Position numbers and translations under genes: made by a program
Part shown: positions 24,775 through 34,247 of the stretch, piece by piece
Layout: each line of letters opens with the position of its first letter
Position numbering within the stretch: position 1 is the first letter of the stretch
Assembly (NCBI RefSeq): GCF_001485215.1
Contig: NZ_BBWW01000001.1
Location: 2,046,001 to 2,110,000, forward strand
DNA length: 64,000 nt
Direction of reading: 5' to 3'
Origin: Leptolyngbya sp. NIES-2104
GTDB taxonomy: Bacteria > Cyanobacteriota > Cyanobacteriia > Leptolyngbyales > Leptolyngbyaceae
Notes under the pieces: model-generated
Database searches by the model: none
What the model saw: the letters and a program-made list of their open reading frames with translations, nothing else
Told to the model about the DNA's origin: nothing

Positions 24775-25947
24775 TTAGCGTGTCTCGACGATCGTTTTCA
24801 ATCCAGTGACCAGGCGTTGAATTCCTGCGATCGCAGTCTCTTTCTCTAACGCCCCATAGCCCACCCGCAAGTAACAGCCATTCTCTAAACCAAAGGTGAA
24901 ACCCGGAAGGACTGCCACTCGATGGTCTTGAATCAATTGTTTCACCAGTTCCATCGTGTCCATCTCGGTATGAACTTTCAGCAAAAAATAGAACGCGCCA
25001 TCGGTTTGTGGAACCGTGCAGAGATGGCGAATGGTTTGAAGTTCGTCTAAGACAATTTCTCGAACTTGGGCGATCGCATTTAATTTTTCCTCACAGTACG
25101 ATCGTCCTGCTTCTAATGCTCCAACGGCTGCAAACTGAGCGATCACCGATGGACAAATCACATTCGTATCCTGAATTTTCTGCACCGATTCGAGCAAAAA
25201 CGACGGAATCATCATGTATCCGATTCGCCAACTCGCAAAGCCATACGCTTTAGACAGACTAAAGATCGAAATCGTATGGTTAGCACTATCGGCAATGCTG
25301 GCAGCCGAGAAATGATCAACGCCATAGGTGAAATATTCGTAAGCTTCATCGGTAATGTGAAAGCAATTAGAGTCGCAACACATTTGATTCACTTCGCGCA
25401 AGGCTGATTCGGAATACACTGCACCTGTGGGATTATTTGGGGAAATTGTAATGATCGCACGAGTTCGATCCGTGATTGCAGCCCGAATTAAATTCGGTTG
25501 AAGCTGATAATTTTCATCAGTTGGAACTAAAACGGCTCGACAGCTTGCAATCTCGATCGCCATTTCATGATTAAAGTAAAACGGCGTTTGCAAAATGATT
25601 TCATCTCCCGGATCAGTAATCGCTAACACCACATTCAAGAAAGCCATATTGCTGCCTGCGGTGACAACGATCTCGCGATCGCTTAAATCGAGTTTGTTTT
25701 CGATCATCAGCTTGTGAGCGATCGCATTCTTTAAATCCGGAATTCCTTCAACCGCTTGATATTTATGATGATTCGGATTGCTGAGAAACGTTGTGATTTG
25801 GTCGATCGCGCTTTGAGGCGGCGGATAGTTCACCACACCTTGACCGAGCGAGATTGTTCCTGGATGTTGGCGAATCAGTTCACCGACGATCGGAATAATC
25901 GGGGACTGAACCGCTTGCATTCGAGCCGGAAGACGATTGAAATTCAT
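24775..25947 (-). CDS. PLP-dependent aminotransferase, class I/II
   Basis: Fold-type I enzyme: GTISLGQGVVNYPPP near the N-terminus, VTAGSNMAFLNVVLAITDPGDEIILQTPFYFNHEMAI, ISPNNPTGAVYSE, ITDEAYEYFTYG, the PLP lysine in SIFSLSKAYGFASWRIGYM, and YLRVGYGAL with the substrate-binding Arg. It resembles aspartate/aromatic aminotransferases; exact specificity is undetermined. It is followed by the VOC gene. Confidence 0.92.
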   Translation of the reverse strand: MNFNRLPARMQAVQSPIIPIVGELIRQHPGTISLGQGVVNYPPPQSAIDQITTFLSNPNHHKYQAVEGIPDLKNAIAHKLMIENKLDLSDREIVVTAGSNMAFLNVVLAITDPGDEIILQTPFYFNHEMAIEIASCRAVLVPTDENYQLQPNLIRAAITDRTRAIITISPNNPTGAVYSESALREVNQMCCDSNCFHITDEAYEYFTYGVDHFSAASIADSANHTISIFSLSKAYGFASWRIGYMMIPSFLLESVQKIQDTNVICPSVIAQFAAVGALEAGRSYCEEKLNAIAQVREIVLDELQTIRHLCTVPQTDGAFYFLLKVHTEMDTMELVKQLIQDHRVAVLPGFTFGLENGCYLRVGYGALEKETAIAGIQRLVTGLKTIVETR

Positions 25948-26007
25948 GCCAAAATTTGACGACGCTTAGAACTATCATGGTATCGAACATCATCCGAGTC
26001 GTTAGCG

Positions 26008-26295
26008 ATGGCACAAGAGCAAAAAGATCAAGAACACCCCTTGTGGAAAAGCGATCGAGAAATCGTAGACGGCTTACTCACAGGTGAAGCCACCGATTGG
26101 AATCTCGCAGAACTGGCGCGGCTTCGGATTCGGTACAACGGATTTCCGGGTGCACGAGATATCAAAGCCGATTTAGACAAAGTACTTCAGCAGTGGAGTT
26201 TATCTGAGGATGCTTTGTTTGAAAAAACTCGACAGATTCATGCGGAATCTCAACCCTATAAAGGACGAGGCGCAAAGCGAGACGATTGGAGCTAA
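26008..26295 (+). CDS. DUF3288 family protein
   Basis: A 95-aa cytosolic protein, strongly conserved in cyanobacteria: MAQEQKDQEHPLWKSDREIVDGLL, then LAELARLRIRYNGFPGARDIKADLDKVLQQW and EDALFEKTRQIHAE. Function unknown. It shares a four-base stop overlap with the convergent CadD-like gene. Confidence 0.92.
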   Translation: MAQEQKDQEHPLWKSDREIVDGLLTGEATDWNLAELARLRIRYNGFPGARDIKADLDKVLQQWSLSEDALFEKTRQIHAESQPYKGRGAKRDDWS

Positions 26296-26915
26296 GAAAA
26301 AATTTTCCAAGTTTCGTTCTCAATCAAAATATAGATTCCCAAGCCAATGAGAACGATCGGAACTAAGATTCGGTTGTATCTTTCCAACACAGGCGCGATC
26401 GCGGGATGACTTGCTAACCAATTCGCGATCGCACACCACACCGCAACGAGAATCACAAACACTGCTAATACGATCGCGAGTCGCTGTCCGTCCAAACTCG
26501 CGAATAGCGGAATATACGTTGCGATATTGTCTCCACCATTGGCAAAAGTGACGATCGTAACGCTCAAAACGTCTGGCTGAAAGAATCGCAACAGAAACTT
26601 AGTCATCGGATTATTGGGCAGCGTTGCGCCTTGAATTTCATCCCCTTCTTCGCGAGTGACGATCGCTCGAATTCCTAAAAATATCGGCAAAAGTCCGAGC
26701 AATCCAATCCAAGCTTGAGGAATCAACAAGCCGCCCAAAAATCCGAGCAGACTACAAGCCACAATTCCCCCCAATCCCAAATACTGACCGAGATAGATCT
26801 GAGTTTTGGTAAAAGAAGCCTGAGAAAAGAACAGCATCAGGACAAGCAAATCATCGATATTTGTCGCTGCAAATGCGATCGCGCCAGTCAAAACGGTTGA
26901 GAAGAACCAAAGCAT
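26292..26915 (-). CDS. CadD-like cadmium resistance transporter family protein
   Basis: A five- to six-helix membrane protein with the family hallmarks: TGAIAFAATNIDDLLVLMLFFSQ near the N-terminus, GLLGLLPIFLGIRAI, and VTIVTFANGGDNIATYIPLFA in the middle. The two N-x-D-D/GGDN motifs in membrane segments suggest cation transport (LysE superfamily). Substrate in cyanobacteria is not established. Confidence 0.87.
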   Translation of the reverse strand: MLWFFSTVLTGAIAFAATNIDDLLVLMLFFSQASFTKTQIYLGQYLGLGGIVACSLLGFLGGLLIPQAWIGLLGLLPIFLGIRAIVTREEGDEIQGATLPNNPMTKFLLRFFQPDVLSVTIVTFANGGDNIATYIPLFASLDGQRLAIVLAVFVILVAVWCAIANWLASHPAIAPVLERYNRILVPIVLIGLGIYILIENETWKIFS

Positions 26916-26969
26916 TGAACGCAGTCACCGTAAAATCTGAAGTCAACCCTATCAGATTTGAGAGCCGCT

Positions 26970-27794
26970 ATGATGCACGGTTTTATTCCCAGCGATCGCT
27001 ATTTTCCCTATCTCAGTTGGACAGATATCGCATCGATGCCCGATAAAGAAAACGTCGTGATTGTTCAGCCGATCGGCGCGATCGAACAACATGGCGCACA
27101 TTTACCCTTAGCGGTCGATTCTGCTATCAGTGTCGCTGTTTTAGGTAAAGCACTCGACCAACTTGATTCAAACATTCCCGCCTATTCTCTGCCGCCTCTG
27201 TACTACGGCAAATCAAACGAACACTGGCACTTTCCCGGCACAATCACCCTCAGCACTCAAACGCTGTTAGCGGTCTTAATGGAAGTTGCAGAAAGCATTT
27301 ATCGAGCGGGATTCCGCAAGCTTGTATTCATGAATTCTCATGGAGGACAGCCTCAGATTCTCGAAATTGCGGCACGCGATTTGCGTCAACAATACGAAGA
27401 TTTCGCAATTTTCCCGTTATTTACCTGGAGAGTTCCGACCGTGGGCGCGATCGCACAAGAACTCTTCACTCCAAAAGAATTAAAATTCGGGATTCATGCA
27501 GGCGATGTTGAGACAAGTTTACTACTGTCGATTTTGCCGGATCACGTAAAGATGGAGCGGGCGAAAGCAGAATATCCACTCGGCGAACCGCAATCCGGCG
27601 TTTTGAGTATGGAAGGCGCGTTACCGTTTGCTTGGATGACTCGTGACTTGAGCAAGAGTGGAGTTTTAGGCGATCCCACAACTGCTACTAGGGAAAAAGG
27701 CGATCGCATTCTTACGGCACTCGTCACTGGATGGGTACAGGTTATCGAAGATGTTTATCAATTTTCGTTACCAACTGCGTGGAAGTGTAAATAA
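26970..27794 (+). CDS. Creatininase-family amidohydrolase
   Basis: A metal-dependent hydrolase with the family's motifs: PIGAIEQHGAHLPLAVD (Glu, His and Asp ligands), PPLYYGKSNEHWHFPGTITL, FMNSHGGQ and IHAGDVETSLLL. Relatives include creatinine amidohydrolase, FAPy deformylase (ArfB) and mycofactocin peptidase, so creatinine is not implied as substrate. Starts at ATG 26970/26973; TTG 26958 is less likely. Confidence 0.9.
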   Translation: MMHGFIPSDRYFPYLSWTDIASMPDKENVVIVQPIGAIEQHGAHLPLAVDSAISVAVLGKALDQLDSNIPAYSLPPLYYGKSNEHWHFPGTITLSTQTLLAVLMEVAESIYRAGFRKLVFMNSHGGQPQILEIAARDLRQQYEDFAIFPLFTWRVPTVGAIAQELFTPKELKFGIHAGDVETSLLLSILPDHVKMERAKAEYPLGEPQSGVLSMEGALPFAWMTRDLSKSGVLGDPTTATREKGDRILTALVTGWVQVIEDVYQFSLPTAWKCK

Positions 27795-27876
27795 GTTGAA
27801 GAAATTGTCGCAATTTTTACTGCAATTTTCGGTGGATCAGTAGAATTAGAGCAAATCGCATCCTTTGGAGGTTTGT

Positions 27877-28077
27877 ATGAATAGTGCGATCGTCGCTCCA
27901 GTGCTTCAAGTGCTGCAAACAGTACAAGAACTCGACGAAGCCGTCAGAAGCTACGTTACATCTGATTGGCAAGGCGAAGAACTGCTGCAACACTGGCAAG
28001 CGATTCGAGATGCTTCACTCACCCTGCTCAGTCCTGATTCTGATCCCCTCAAAGTTCCAGGAGAAGATAGCTACTAA
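27877..28077 (+). CDS. Small hypothetical protein (66 aa)
   Basis: ATG 27877 follows GGAGG with ideal spacing, so it is probably translated. The helical protein MNSAIVAPVLQVLQTVQELDEAVRSYV… has Trp-containing DWQGEELLQHWQAIRDASLTLL and an acidic tail GEDSY. A short conserved cyanobacterial protein is likely; no function known. A hairpin terminator follows. Confidence 0.7.
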   Translation: MNSAIVAPVLQVLQTVQELDEAVRSYVTSDWQGEELLQHWQAIRDASLTLLSPDSDPLKVPGEDSY

Positions 28078-28103
28078 CCAGCCTACAGAAATGTGAAGAT
28101 TCG

Positions 28104-28136
28104 CGGGTGAATCGTGCATTTGTCAAGGTTCACCCG
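28104..28136 (+). terminator. Hairpin after the 66-aa gene
   Basis: CGGGTGAA (28104-28111) pairs with TTCACCCG (28129-28136). It is followed by AAATACTTTTG, a weak U tract, and lies 27 bp after the stop. Confidence 0.5.
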
Positions 28137-28169
28137 AAATACTTTTGAGGTGTCCTTCATCGCTCCACT

Positions 28170-30302
28170 ATGCACCTCGATATTGTTGTCCAAGTTTTAA
28201 TCCAAATCCTTCTCGTGATTGGCTTATCACGCTTGATCGGGCTTGGATTTCGACGACTGAACCAACCGCTCGTCATTGGTGAAATCGTAGCGGGGATTAT
28301 GTTGGGTCCGTCGCTATTCGGGATGATTGCGCCGAATGTTGCAGCGTGGATTTTTCCACCTGAAACGATTCCATTTCTCGGTGTTCTTTCTCAGATTGGA
28401 CTAATCTTTTTCATGTTCCTCATCGGATTGGAACTCGACCCGAAATATCTCAAAAATGGGTTAAACGTTGCGATTCTCGTTTCACACGTCAGTATATTAG
28501 TTCCATTTTCACTTGGTGCATTAGCATCACTATTGTTATATCCGTTAGTTTCATGTGACGGCGTATCGTTTACAGCGTTTGCGTTATTTTTAGGCGCAGC
28601 GATGTCGATTACGGCGTTTCCAGTATTAGCAAGAATTATCACAGAAAATAATCTACAGAATACTCGATTGGGTGCATTGGCGCTGACTTGTGCGGCGGTC
28701 GATGATGTGACGGCTTGGTGTTTATTGGCGTTAGCGATCGCAGTCACACGCTACAACAATATGATTGCGGCAATTCCAACGATCATCGAAGCGATCGCTT
28801 ATATCGCTCTGATGTTCACGGTCGGGCGATTGGTATTGAAACAGTTTGCGGTTTTGTACGATCGTAAAGGCAAACTTACGCAGACTGTTCTCGCCAGCAT
28901 TTACATGGTGGTGGTGATTTCAGCACTGATCACAGAATTAATTGGCATTCATTTGATTTTTGGCGCGTTTCTCGTCGGCGTAACGATGCCGAAACATCCC
29001 GGTTTAACTCGCGAACTTGCCCAAAAAACTGAAGATTTTGTGTTGACTTTTTTGCTGCCCGTGTTTTTTGCTTATAGCGGTTTGCGAACTCAGGTCGGCT
29101 TGTTGAATCGTCCGGTGCTGTGGGGGCTTTGTGCGATCGTGGTTGCGGTGGCAATTATTGGAAAATATGTCGGAACTTACGTAGCCGCGAGAGTTTCAGG
29201 CGTAGAGAAACGAGAGGCTTCGGCACTCGGTTGGTTGATGAATACTCGCGGTTTAACGGAACTGATTGTTTTAAACATTGGTTTGAGCTTGAATGTCATC
29301 TCACCGTTACTGTTTACGATGTTGGTAATCATGGCGTTAGTGACAACTTTCATGACATCGCCATTGTTAGAAATGATTTATCCGAAACAACAAATTCGCC
29401 AAAATCAAATCAATCAACCTGATGTTTCTGATCAATACCATGTGTTAGTTCCGATCGCGAATCCAACCACACAACGAGGATTAATCGAACTTGCAATGTC
29501 GATCGCAATTGGCAATTCTTCTAATGCGATCGTAACTCCGCTCAGCTTAATCCAACTCGATCAAGATTACGTTTACGAAAGCCTTCCGAGTGAAGCAAAT
29601 CGCCAAATCGCACTAACGAACGAGAAACTTCAAGCTCTAATTCAAACATTAGAGCCTGCGGATTATCGTCATTTAGTGCGTCCGATCGTGCAAGTTGATC
29701 GCGATGTTGCCCGCGCCACGACTCAAATTGCAATGCGCGATCGAGCGAATCTTATTCTCGTCGGCTGGCATCGTCCCGCGTTTCACAGTAATCGATTAGG
29801 CGGACGAGTCGGGGAACTTCTCACAATGGCTCCGGTTGATGTCGCTGTGTTTGTCGATCGACATTCGACAAAGTTAGAAAATCTCTTACTTCCCTATGTT
29901 CCAAATCTCCACACTGATTTAGGTTTAGAACTTGCATTGCGGCTTTTAATCAATCGAGATCAGACTCGTTTAAAGATTCTCAGAGTTCAACCTTTTAGTG
30001 AACTTAGCTCTGAATTTAACGCACTGTTGGATCGCCTTCCTAATCGCGTTCGTCGTCGAATTGATTTGCCGATCGTCGAAGCGAGTTCTCCGATTCAAGC
30101 CGTAATTGAATCCTCCGAATTTGCAGATTTAACGATCGCGGGAGCAAGTCGCGAATGGGGAATCGAGCGACAAACATTAGGACGATACACCGATGAACTG
30201 GCGGAAGCATGTCGATCGTCGCTTTTGATCACACGACGATACAGTCAGGTTGCATCTCATCTCACTTCAATTCTGGAGGTTGCCGATGAAAAGCCTGTTT
30301 AG
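28170..30302 (+). CDS. CPA2-family cation:proton antiporter with C-terminal USP-like domain
   Basis: Residues 1-400 hold about 12 membrane helices of the Kef/NapA fold: LIGLGFRRLNQPLVIGEIVAGIMLGPSLFG, LIFFMFLIGLELDPKYLK, ALTCAAVDDVTAWCLLALAIAV (the D-D ion-binding pair) and GWLMNTRGLTELIVLNIGL. Residues ~430-690 are cytosolic with two universal-stress-like repeats (YHVLVPIANPTTQRGLIELAMSIAI…; ILVGWHRPAF…GGRVGELLTMAPVDVAVFVDR). No TrkA-N domain is present. The downstream lipid-anchored or exported protein gene overlaps it by 17 bp. Confidence 0.94.
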   Translation: MHLDIVVQVLIQILLVIGLSRLIGLGFRRLNQPLVIGEIVAGIMLGPSLFGMIAPNVAAWIFPPETIPFLGVLSQIGLIFFMFLIGLELDPKYLKNGLNVAILVSHVSILVPFSLGALASLLLYPLVSCDGVSFTAFALFLGAAMSITAFPVLARIITENNLQNTRLGALALTCAAVDDVTAWCLLALAIAVTRYNNMIAAIPTIIEAIAYIALMFTVGRLVLKQFAVLYDRKGKLTQTVLASIYMVVVISALITELIGIHLIFGAFLVGVTMPKHPGLTRELAQKTEDFVLTFLLPVFFAYSGLRTQVGLLNRPVLWGLCAIVVAVAIIGKYVGTYVAARVSGVEKREASALGWLMNTRGLTELIVLNIGLSLNVISPLLFTMLVIMALVTTFMTSPLLEMIYPKQQIRQNQINQPDVSDQYHVLVPIANPTTQRGLIELAMSIAIGNSSNAIVTPLSLIQLDQDYVYESLPSEANRQIALTNEKLQALIQTLEPADYRHLVRPIVQVDRDVARATTQIAMRDRANLILVGWHRPAFHSNRLGGRVGELLTMAPVDVAVFVDRHSTKLENLLLPYVPNLHTDLGLELALRLLINRDQTRLKILRVQPFSELSSEFNALLDRLPNRVRRRIDLPIVEASSPIQAVIESSEFADLTIAGASREWGIERQTLGRYTDELAEACRSSLLITRRYSQVASHLTSILEVADEKPV

Positions 30303-30750
30303 TGCAAAATGGCTGACGTTTTATGGAAGTACGATCGCGTTTGTGATTGCGCTCTTTAGCGTTGTCACGAATTATGGAGAAGCGAATTTGAAAGCACAGC
30401 CGAAAATCTCAGGAAGATACAAAATATCGGCAGCAGAATTACCGGGATGTTTGAAAGGGAAAGACTTAGTTTTATCGATCGAACAATCCGGAGTGTATCT
30501 AAACGGATCACTTCTAGAAACGTCTCATTCAACACAAGAGCAAACGGCTTCGAGAAAAAAACCTTCGCTTATGGGAACGTTTAGACAACCGAATTTAGAA
30601 CTATCGGGCACTCTAGCGCAGATTGAAGGATGTGCCAATTCTGCGATCGCACTTCAAAGCACGCTCAATCAATCGACGCTCATAGGTAAGCTTAATTTTG
30701 ATAATACGGCGATTGATTTTGTAGCAAATTCTGAATCGATTAAGAAGTAA
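30286..30750 (+). CDS. Exported or membrane-anchored hypothetical protein (154 aa)
   Basis: ATG 30286 follows GGAGG closely and overlaps the antiporter's last 17 bp; the frame's earlier start at 30250 is less likely. An N-terminal membrane or signal segment (WLTFYGSTIAFVIALFSVVTNYG) precedes a soluble beta-rich domain with ISGRYKISAAELPGCLKGKDLVLSIEQSGVYLNGSLL and LELSGTLAQIEGCANSAIALQ (two Cys). Coupling to the antiporter suggests a periplasmic partner. No family recognised. Confidence 0.75.
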   Translation: MKSLFSAKWLTFYGSTIAFVIALFSVVTNYGEANLKAQPKISGRYKISAAELPGCLKGKDLVLSIEQSGVYLNGSLLETSHSTQEQTASRKKPSLMGTFRQPNLELSGTLAQIEGCANSAIALQSTLNQSTLIGKLNFDNTAIDFVANSESIKK

Positions 30751-30840
30751 TCTGAAAGGCTTTGTAGATGTGAGCGTAAATTGCGATCGCACAAACATAG
30801 TTGAACAAGCACAATAACGCTGCTTACTACAGTCGCATTT

Positions 30841-31380
30841 TTACGACTCCACTAAAGCAGGCTCTTCCACGACCTCTTCCGGTTCAGGTTGGGTCGATCG
30901 CTTCTGAATCAACTGCCCAATATCTTGATTGATTTGGAAATACTGATGAAACTTATCCGTTACTTGCACTAACGACGATCGACCATCTGAATTTTTCCGC
31001 TTCCGCACAAATCCCATCTCGACTAACTCTGGAATGTGCTGATACACGCCAGATCCCCGAATTTCAACTAGTTCTGTTTGGCTCAGCGGACCTTTTAGCG
31101 CCACAACCGCCAACGTTCTGAGCGCTCCGACTCCGATATCTGCGGGAATCAGCGCATTAATCAAATTCTGATACGTTTCTCGTAGTTGCAAACTATAGCC
31201 TGAATCGGTTTCAGCAATTTCTAAAGCACCGTCGCGATGGGCATACTCTGACATCAATTCCATCAAAGCTTCCTCGATCGTTTTGCGATCGCATCCCGCC
31301 AACTCGGACAATTGCGCGATCGTCAACGGCTGCGCTTTCAGGTACAGAATGGCTTCGAGAGTCGTCGTTAACCGAGACAT
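30841..31380 (-). CDS. scpB: SMC-Scp complex subunit ScpB
   Basis: A chromosome segregation factor that bridges ScpA and SMC. Start MSRLTTTLEAILYLKAQPLTIAQLSELAG (31380) is chosen: the longer frame to 31461 adds 27 residues that are not family-like. Two winged-helix domains are visible: EALMELMSEYAHRDGALEIAETDSGYSLQL and GVGALRTLAVVALKGPLSQTELVEIRGSGVYQHIPELVEMGFVRKRK. The C-terminal tail is acidic. It is divergent from the DUF3285-ybeY operon. Confidence 0.94.
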   Translation of the reverse strand: MSRLTTTLEAILYLKAQPLTIAQLSELAGCDRKTIEEALMELMSEYAHRDGALEIAETDSGYSLQLRETYQNLINALIPADIGVGALRTLAVVALKGPLSQTELVEIRGSGVYQHIPELVEMGFVRKRKNSDGRSSLVQVTDKFHQYFQINQDIGQLIQKRSTQPEPEEVVEEPALVES

Positions 31381-31478
31381 AAGCAATCGATCAGAAAAAG
31401 AGTGACTAATAGAGTAGCAAACTTCAGCCGAGTCGCTTAACTTGTTACAGTGGAATTGCACGAATTCTGCTTAAACCT

Positions 31479-31655
31479 ATGAGCGATACGCCTGAAACTC
31501 CCGTAACAGAAACCTCCCAAGAACCAAAACCTAGCTACGTAAAGTTAGCGATGCGGAACATGGTACGCAAGCGCGGAAAATCAATCTTTCACTTCGCCCT
31601 CACCACGATCGGGCTGTTGGGAACGCTCGTTGTCCTTTCGTACTTGACCCGGTAA
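31479..31655 (+). CDS. DUF3285 family small membrane protein (58 aa)
   Basis: ATG 31479 to TAA 31655. A polar N-terminus ([18 protein letters not shown]) leads to [20 protein letters not shown] and one membrane helix [20 protein letters not shown]. The '[12 protein letters not shown]' core is the DUF3285 hallmark, found across cyanobacteria; function unknown. Its stop overlaps the ybeY ATG (TAATG), so the genes are translationally coupled. Confidence 0.9.
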   Translation: MSDTPETPVTETSQEPKPSYVKLAMRNMVRKRGKSIFHFALTTIGLLGTLVVLSYLTR

Positions 31656-32149
31656 TGCAAATCGAAGTCAGTGTTCAGGACTGTTTTCATCAAGAATTGC
31701 CGATTCAGGCGGAAACTTGGGAAATTTGGTTTCGCAGATGGCTCGAATTGATCAAGCCAACCCAGAATGGGGAGCCGCTGCATCCTCACGAACAGTACGA
31801 ATTGAGTCTACGATTGACTAACGATCGAGAAATTCAGTCGCTCAATCAGAATTATCGATATAAAGATCAGCCAACCGATGTACTAGCTTTCGCCTCTCTA
31901 GAGGTAGACTATCCGCAGTTCGATGAATTAGACACAGAGCCACTCTATCTAGGGGATATCGTGATTTCGGTCGAAACTGCCGATCGACAAGCCGATCCTC
32001 ACAATCTAGAGACAGAACTCGCTTGGCTTGCCGCTCACGGACTTCTTCACCTGTTGGGCTGGGATCATCCCGATGATGCGAGTTTGCTGCGAATGTTAGA
32101 TCAGCAACAGATCTTACTGAATGCAGTGGGATTAGAGGCGAAACGTTAG
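31655..32149 (+). CDS. ybeY: Endoribonuclease YbeY (rRNA maturation)
   Basis: Zinc-dependent RNase in 16S rRNA 3'-end processing and ribosome quality control. The His cluster is intact in [14 protein letters not shown] (H-x3-H-x5-H). Other family features: [32 protein letters not shown] and [15 protein letters not shown]. It overlaps DUF3285 upstream and is followed by dgkA and trpG on the same strand, the usual cyanobacterial order. Confidence 0.96.
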   Translation: MQIEVSVQDCFHQELPIQAETWEIWFRRWLELIKPTQNGEPLHPHEQYELSLRLTNDREIQSLNQNYRYKDQPTDVLAFASLEVDYPQFDELDTEPLYLGDIVISVETADRQADPHNLETELAWLAAHGLLHLLGWDHPDDASLLRMLDQQQILLNAVGLEAKR

Positions 32150-32346
32150 AGAAAAATTGAAATTGTGATTTTAAGGACAACCTAACTTGAGGAAGTGATT
32201 AAGATTACAGGCTTAACTTTGATTTTCTCAAATGGCGCTTTACCTTTCCAAACAATGTTGTAATACTGTGTGTTGGATTCTGATGCGATAGTCGCGCCAT
32301 CGGGTATTCATAAAGTATCTTGATTGGCTGTTCACCTGGTTTGCTT

Positions 32347-32805
32347 ATGTCCCAAGAACTTCCCACGCCAACCCCGAAGCGATCGAAAGTGATCCCGCTC
32401 GTGAAGCCTGAGCGAGATCTTGCTTGGCAAGTAGCTCCGACGCTGTTCACCAGTTTCCGTTACGCCTGGATGGGAATCAGCTACGCCTTTGTGACGCAGC
32501 GAAATTTCAGAATTCATGTGTGTCTGGGGTCGATCGCGATCGGGTTCGGTCTGCTGCTGAAAGCTTCAGTGGTCGAATTGGCGGTGATTGGATTGACGAT
32601 CGGGCTGGTTCTGGCGATGGAATTACTCAATACCGCGATCGAATCGGTGGTCGATTTGACAGTGAAGCAGACCTATCACGAATTGGCGAAGATTGCCAAA
32701 GATTGTGCGGCGGCAGCAGTTCTCGTCGCAGCGATCGCGGCAGTTCTGGTGGCGGGCTGCATTCTATTTCCGAAAGTTTGGGTGTTATTGCTCCAGATCT
32801 TCTGA
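32347..32805 (+). CDS. dgkA: Diacylglycerol kinase family protein
   Basis: ATG 32347 (MSQELPTPTPKRS) is preferred over 32320. A ~40-residue polar extension precedes the DgkA core: FRYAWMGISYAFVTQRNFRIHVCLGSIAIGFGLLL, then VLAMELLNTAIESVVDLTVKQTYHELAKIAKDCAAAAVLVAAIAAVLVAGCILF (motif E-LLNTAIE-D and KD-AAAAV). An integral-membrane trimeric kinase; in Gram-positives this family phosphorylates undecaprenol, in E. coli diacylglycerol. Confidence 0.93.
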   Translation: MSQELPTPTPKRSKVIPLVKPERDLAWQVAPTLFTSFRYAWMGISYAFVTQRNFRIHVCLGSIAIGFGLLLKASVVELAVIGLTIGLVLAMELLNTAIESVVDLTVKQTYHELAKIAKDCAAAAVLVAAIAAVLVAGCILFPKVWVLLLQIF

Positions 32806-32837
32806 GAAACTGAGAAAGCTAATGCACGGCATTTCTC

Positions 32838-33434
32838 ATGATTCTAGTTATTGATAATTACGACAGCTTTACGTATAACCTGGTGCAATATTTGGGCGAA
32901 TTAGGCGAGGAATTCGCGATCGCATCCGATGTCCAGGTTTATCGAAACGATCAGATTACGCTCGATCAAGTTCGGGAATTGAAACCAGATGCGATCGTCA
33001 TTTCTCCAGGACCCGGACGACCCGAAGATGCCGGAGTTTCGATGGAATTGATTCGACAATTGGGAGTCAGTACGCCGATTCTGGGCGTGTGTTTGGGGCA
33101 TCAGAGTATTGGACAAGTCTTTGGCGGCGATATCGTTTCCGCACCTGAACTGATGCACGGGAAAACTTCGCCTGTGAATCATACGAACATGGGTGTATTC
33201 GAGGGATTGGACAATCCAATGACCGCAACTCGGTATCATAGTCTGGTGATCGATCGAGAAAGTTGTCCGGCAGTCCTGGAAATTACCGCATGGGTGGATG
33301 ATCAAACGATCATGGGCGTTCGGCATCGGGAGTATCCGCACATTCAAGGGGTGCAGTTTCATCCAGAAAGCGTGTTAACCGCTTCGGGTAAGCAACTGTT
33401 GAGGAACTTTTTGCGATCGATCAAAGATCAATAA
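32838..33434 (+). CDS. trpG: Anthranilate/aminodeoxychorismate synthase glutamine amidotransferase
   Basis: A class I glutaminase domain with Cys85 in [18 protein letters not shown], oxyanion strand [22 protein letters not shown], and the His-Glu pair in QFHPESVLT. It supplies ammonia to TrpE or PabB; the same subunit serves both in many bacteria (pabA/trpG). 198 aa is standard. It lies 32 bp after dgkA. Confidence 0.93.
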   Translation: MILVIDNYDSFTYNLVQYLGELGEEFAIASDVQVYRNDQITLDQVRELKPDAIVISPGPGRPEDAGVSMELIRQLGVSTPILGVCLGHQSIGQVFGGDIVSAPELMHGKTSPVNHTNMGVFEGLDNPMTATRYHSLVIDRESCPAVLEITAWVDDQTIMGVRHREYPHIQGVQFHPESVLTASGKQLLRNFLRSIKDQ

Positions 33435-33458
33435 ATTCAAACCTTGGTGTGAGCAAGT

Positions 33459-34205
33459 ATGAAACGCAGGCAGTTCATTCAGTACGCGACCGCAGGATTG
33501 GCATCGTCGGTAGTTGCCGGACAAGCACAGGCACAATCTGGAGGGCTTTCTGTCCGCTATCTCGGTCATATGTGCTTTCTATTCACGGGAAGCGGTCAGC
33601 GAATTTTAGTTAATCCGTTTCGGAGTCAGGGCTGTACGGCGGGATACCGTCCCCCAAATGTGCAGACAGATTTGGTGATGATTAGTAGCCAGCTTTTGGA
33701 TGTAGGGGCTGTTGATGTGGTGCCCGGAAATCCGAAATTGCTCGTGGAAGCAGGTGCGTACAATGTGGGCGGTTTGAAGATTCAGGGCGTGGCGACCGAC
33801 CAAGACCGGGTTGGGGGTAGACGATTCGGGCGGAATATTGCTTGGCGTTGGAATCAGGGCGGTTTGAATCTGCTGCATTTGGGCGGAACGGCTGCACCGA
33901 TTACGTTGGAGCAGAAGATTTTGATCGGGTCGCCGGATGTGGTGTTTATTCCGGTGGGTGGGAGTGCAAGAGCTTATAACCCACAGGAGGCACGACAAGC
34001 GCTGCAAGTCTTGAATGCGAAGATGATTGTGCCGATGTATTTTCGTACCAGTGCAGCGAAGGGAGAATGTGATTTGGGTGGATTGGATGCGTTTCTTAGC
34101 TTGATGAGTGGAACCCCTGTACGGAAAGGGGGAAATTCATTATCGATGAGTCGATCGGATTTACCGAAGGAAGGATCAGTGATTCAGGTGATGAATTACG
34201 CTTAA
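33459..34205 (+). CDS. Exported MBL-fold-like protein lacking the metal motif
   Basis: The N-terminus MKRRQFIQYATAGLASSVVAGQAQAQ is a Tat-type signal (RRQFI, then Ala-x-Ala). The mature part follows the UlaG/YtnP layout: LSVRYLGHMCFLFTGSGQRILVNPF, DLVMISSQLLDVGAVD, GLNLLHLGGTAAPI, PDVVFIPVGG, and MIVPMYFRT near the C-terminus. Active enzymes have SHxHxDH at the second segment and 'GD' at the third; both metal motifs are replaced (ISSQLLDVG, GGT). So it is probably a non-enzymatic periplasmic member. It lies 25 bp after trpG, same strand. Confidence 0.85.
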   Translation: MKRRQFIQYATAGLASSVVAGQAQAQSGGLSVRYLGHMCFLFTGSGQRILVNPFRSQGCTAGYRPPNVQTDLVMISSQLLDVGAVDVVPGNPKLLVEAGAYNVGGLKIQGVATDQDRVGGRRFGRNIAWRWNQGGLNLLHLGGTAAPITLEQKILIGSPDVVFIPVGGSARAYNPQEARQALQVLNAKMIVPMYFRTSAAKGECDLGGLDAFLSLMSGTPVRKGGNSLSMSRSDLPKEGSVIQVMNYA

Positions 34206-34247
34206 GTGAGATCGTTTGGGATTGGTCGATCGTTGCTGAAGTTTCTC

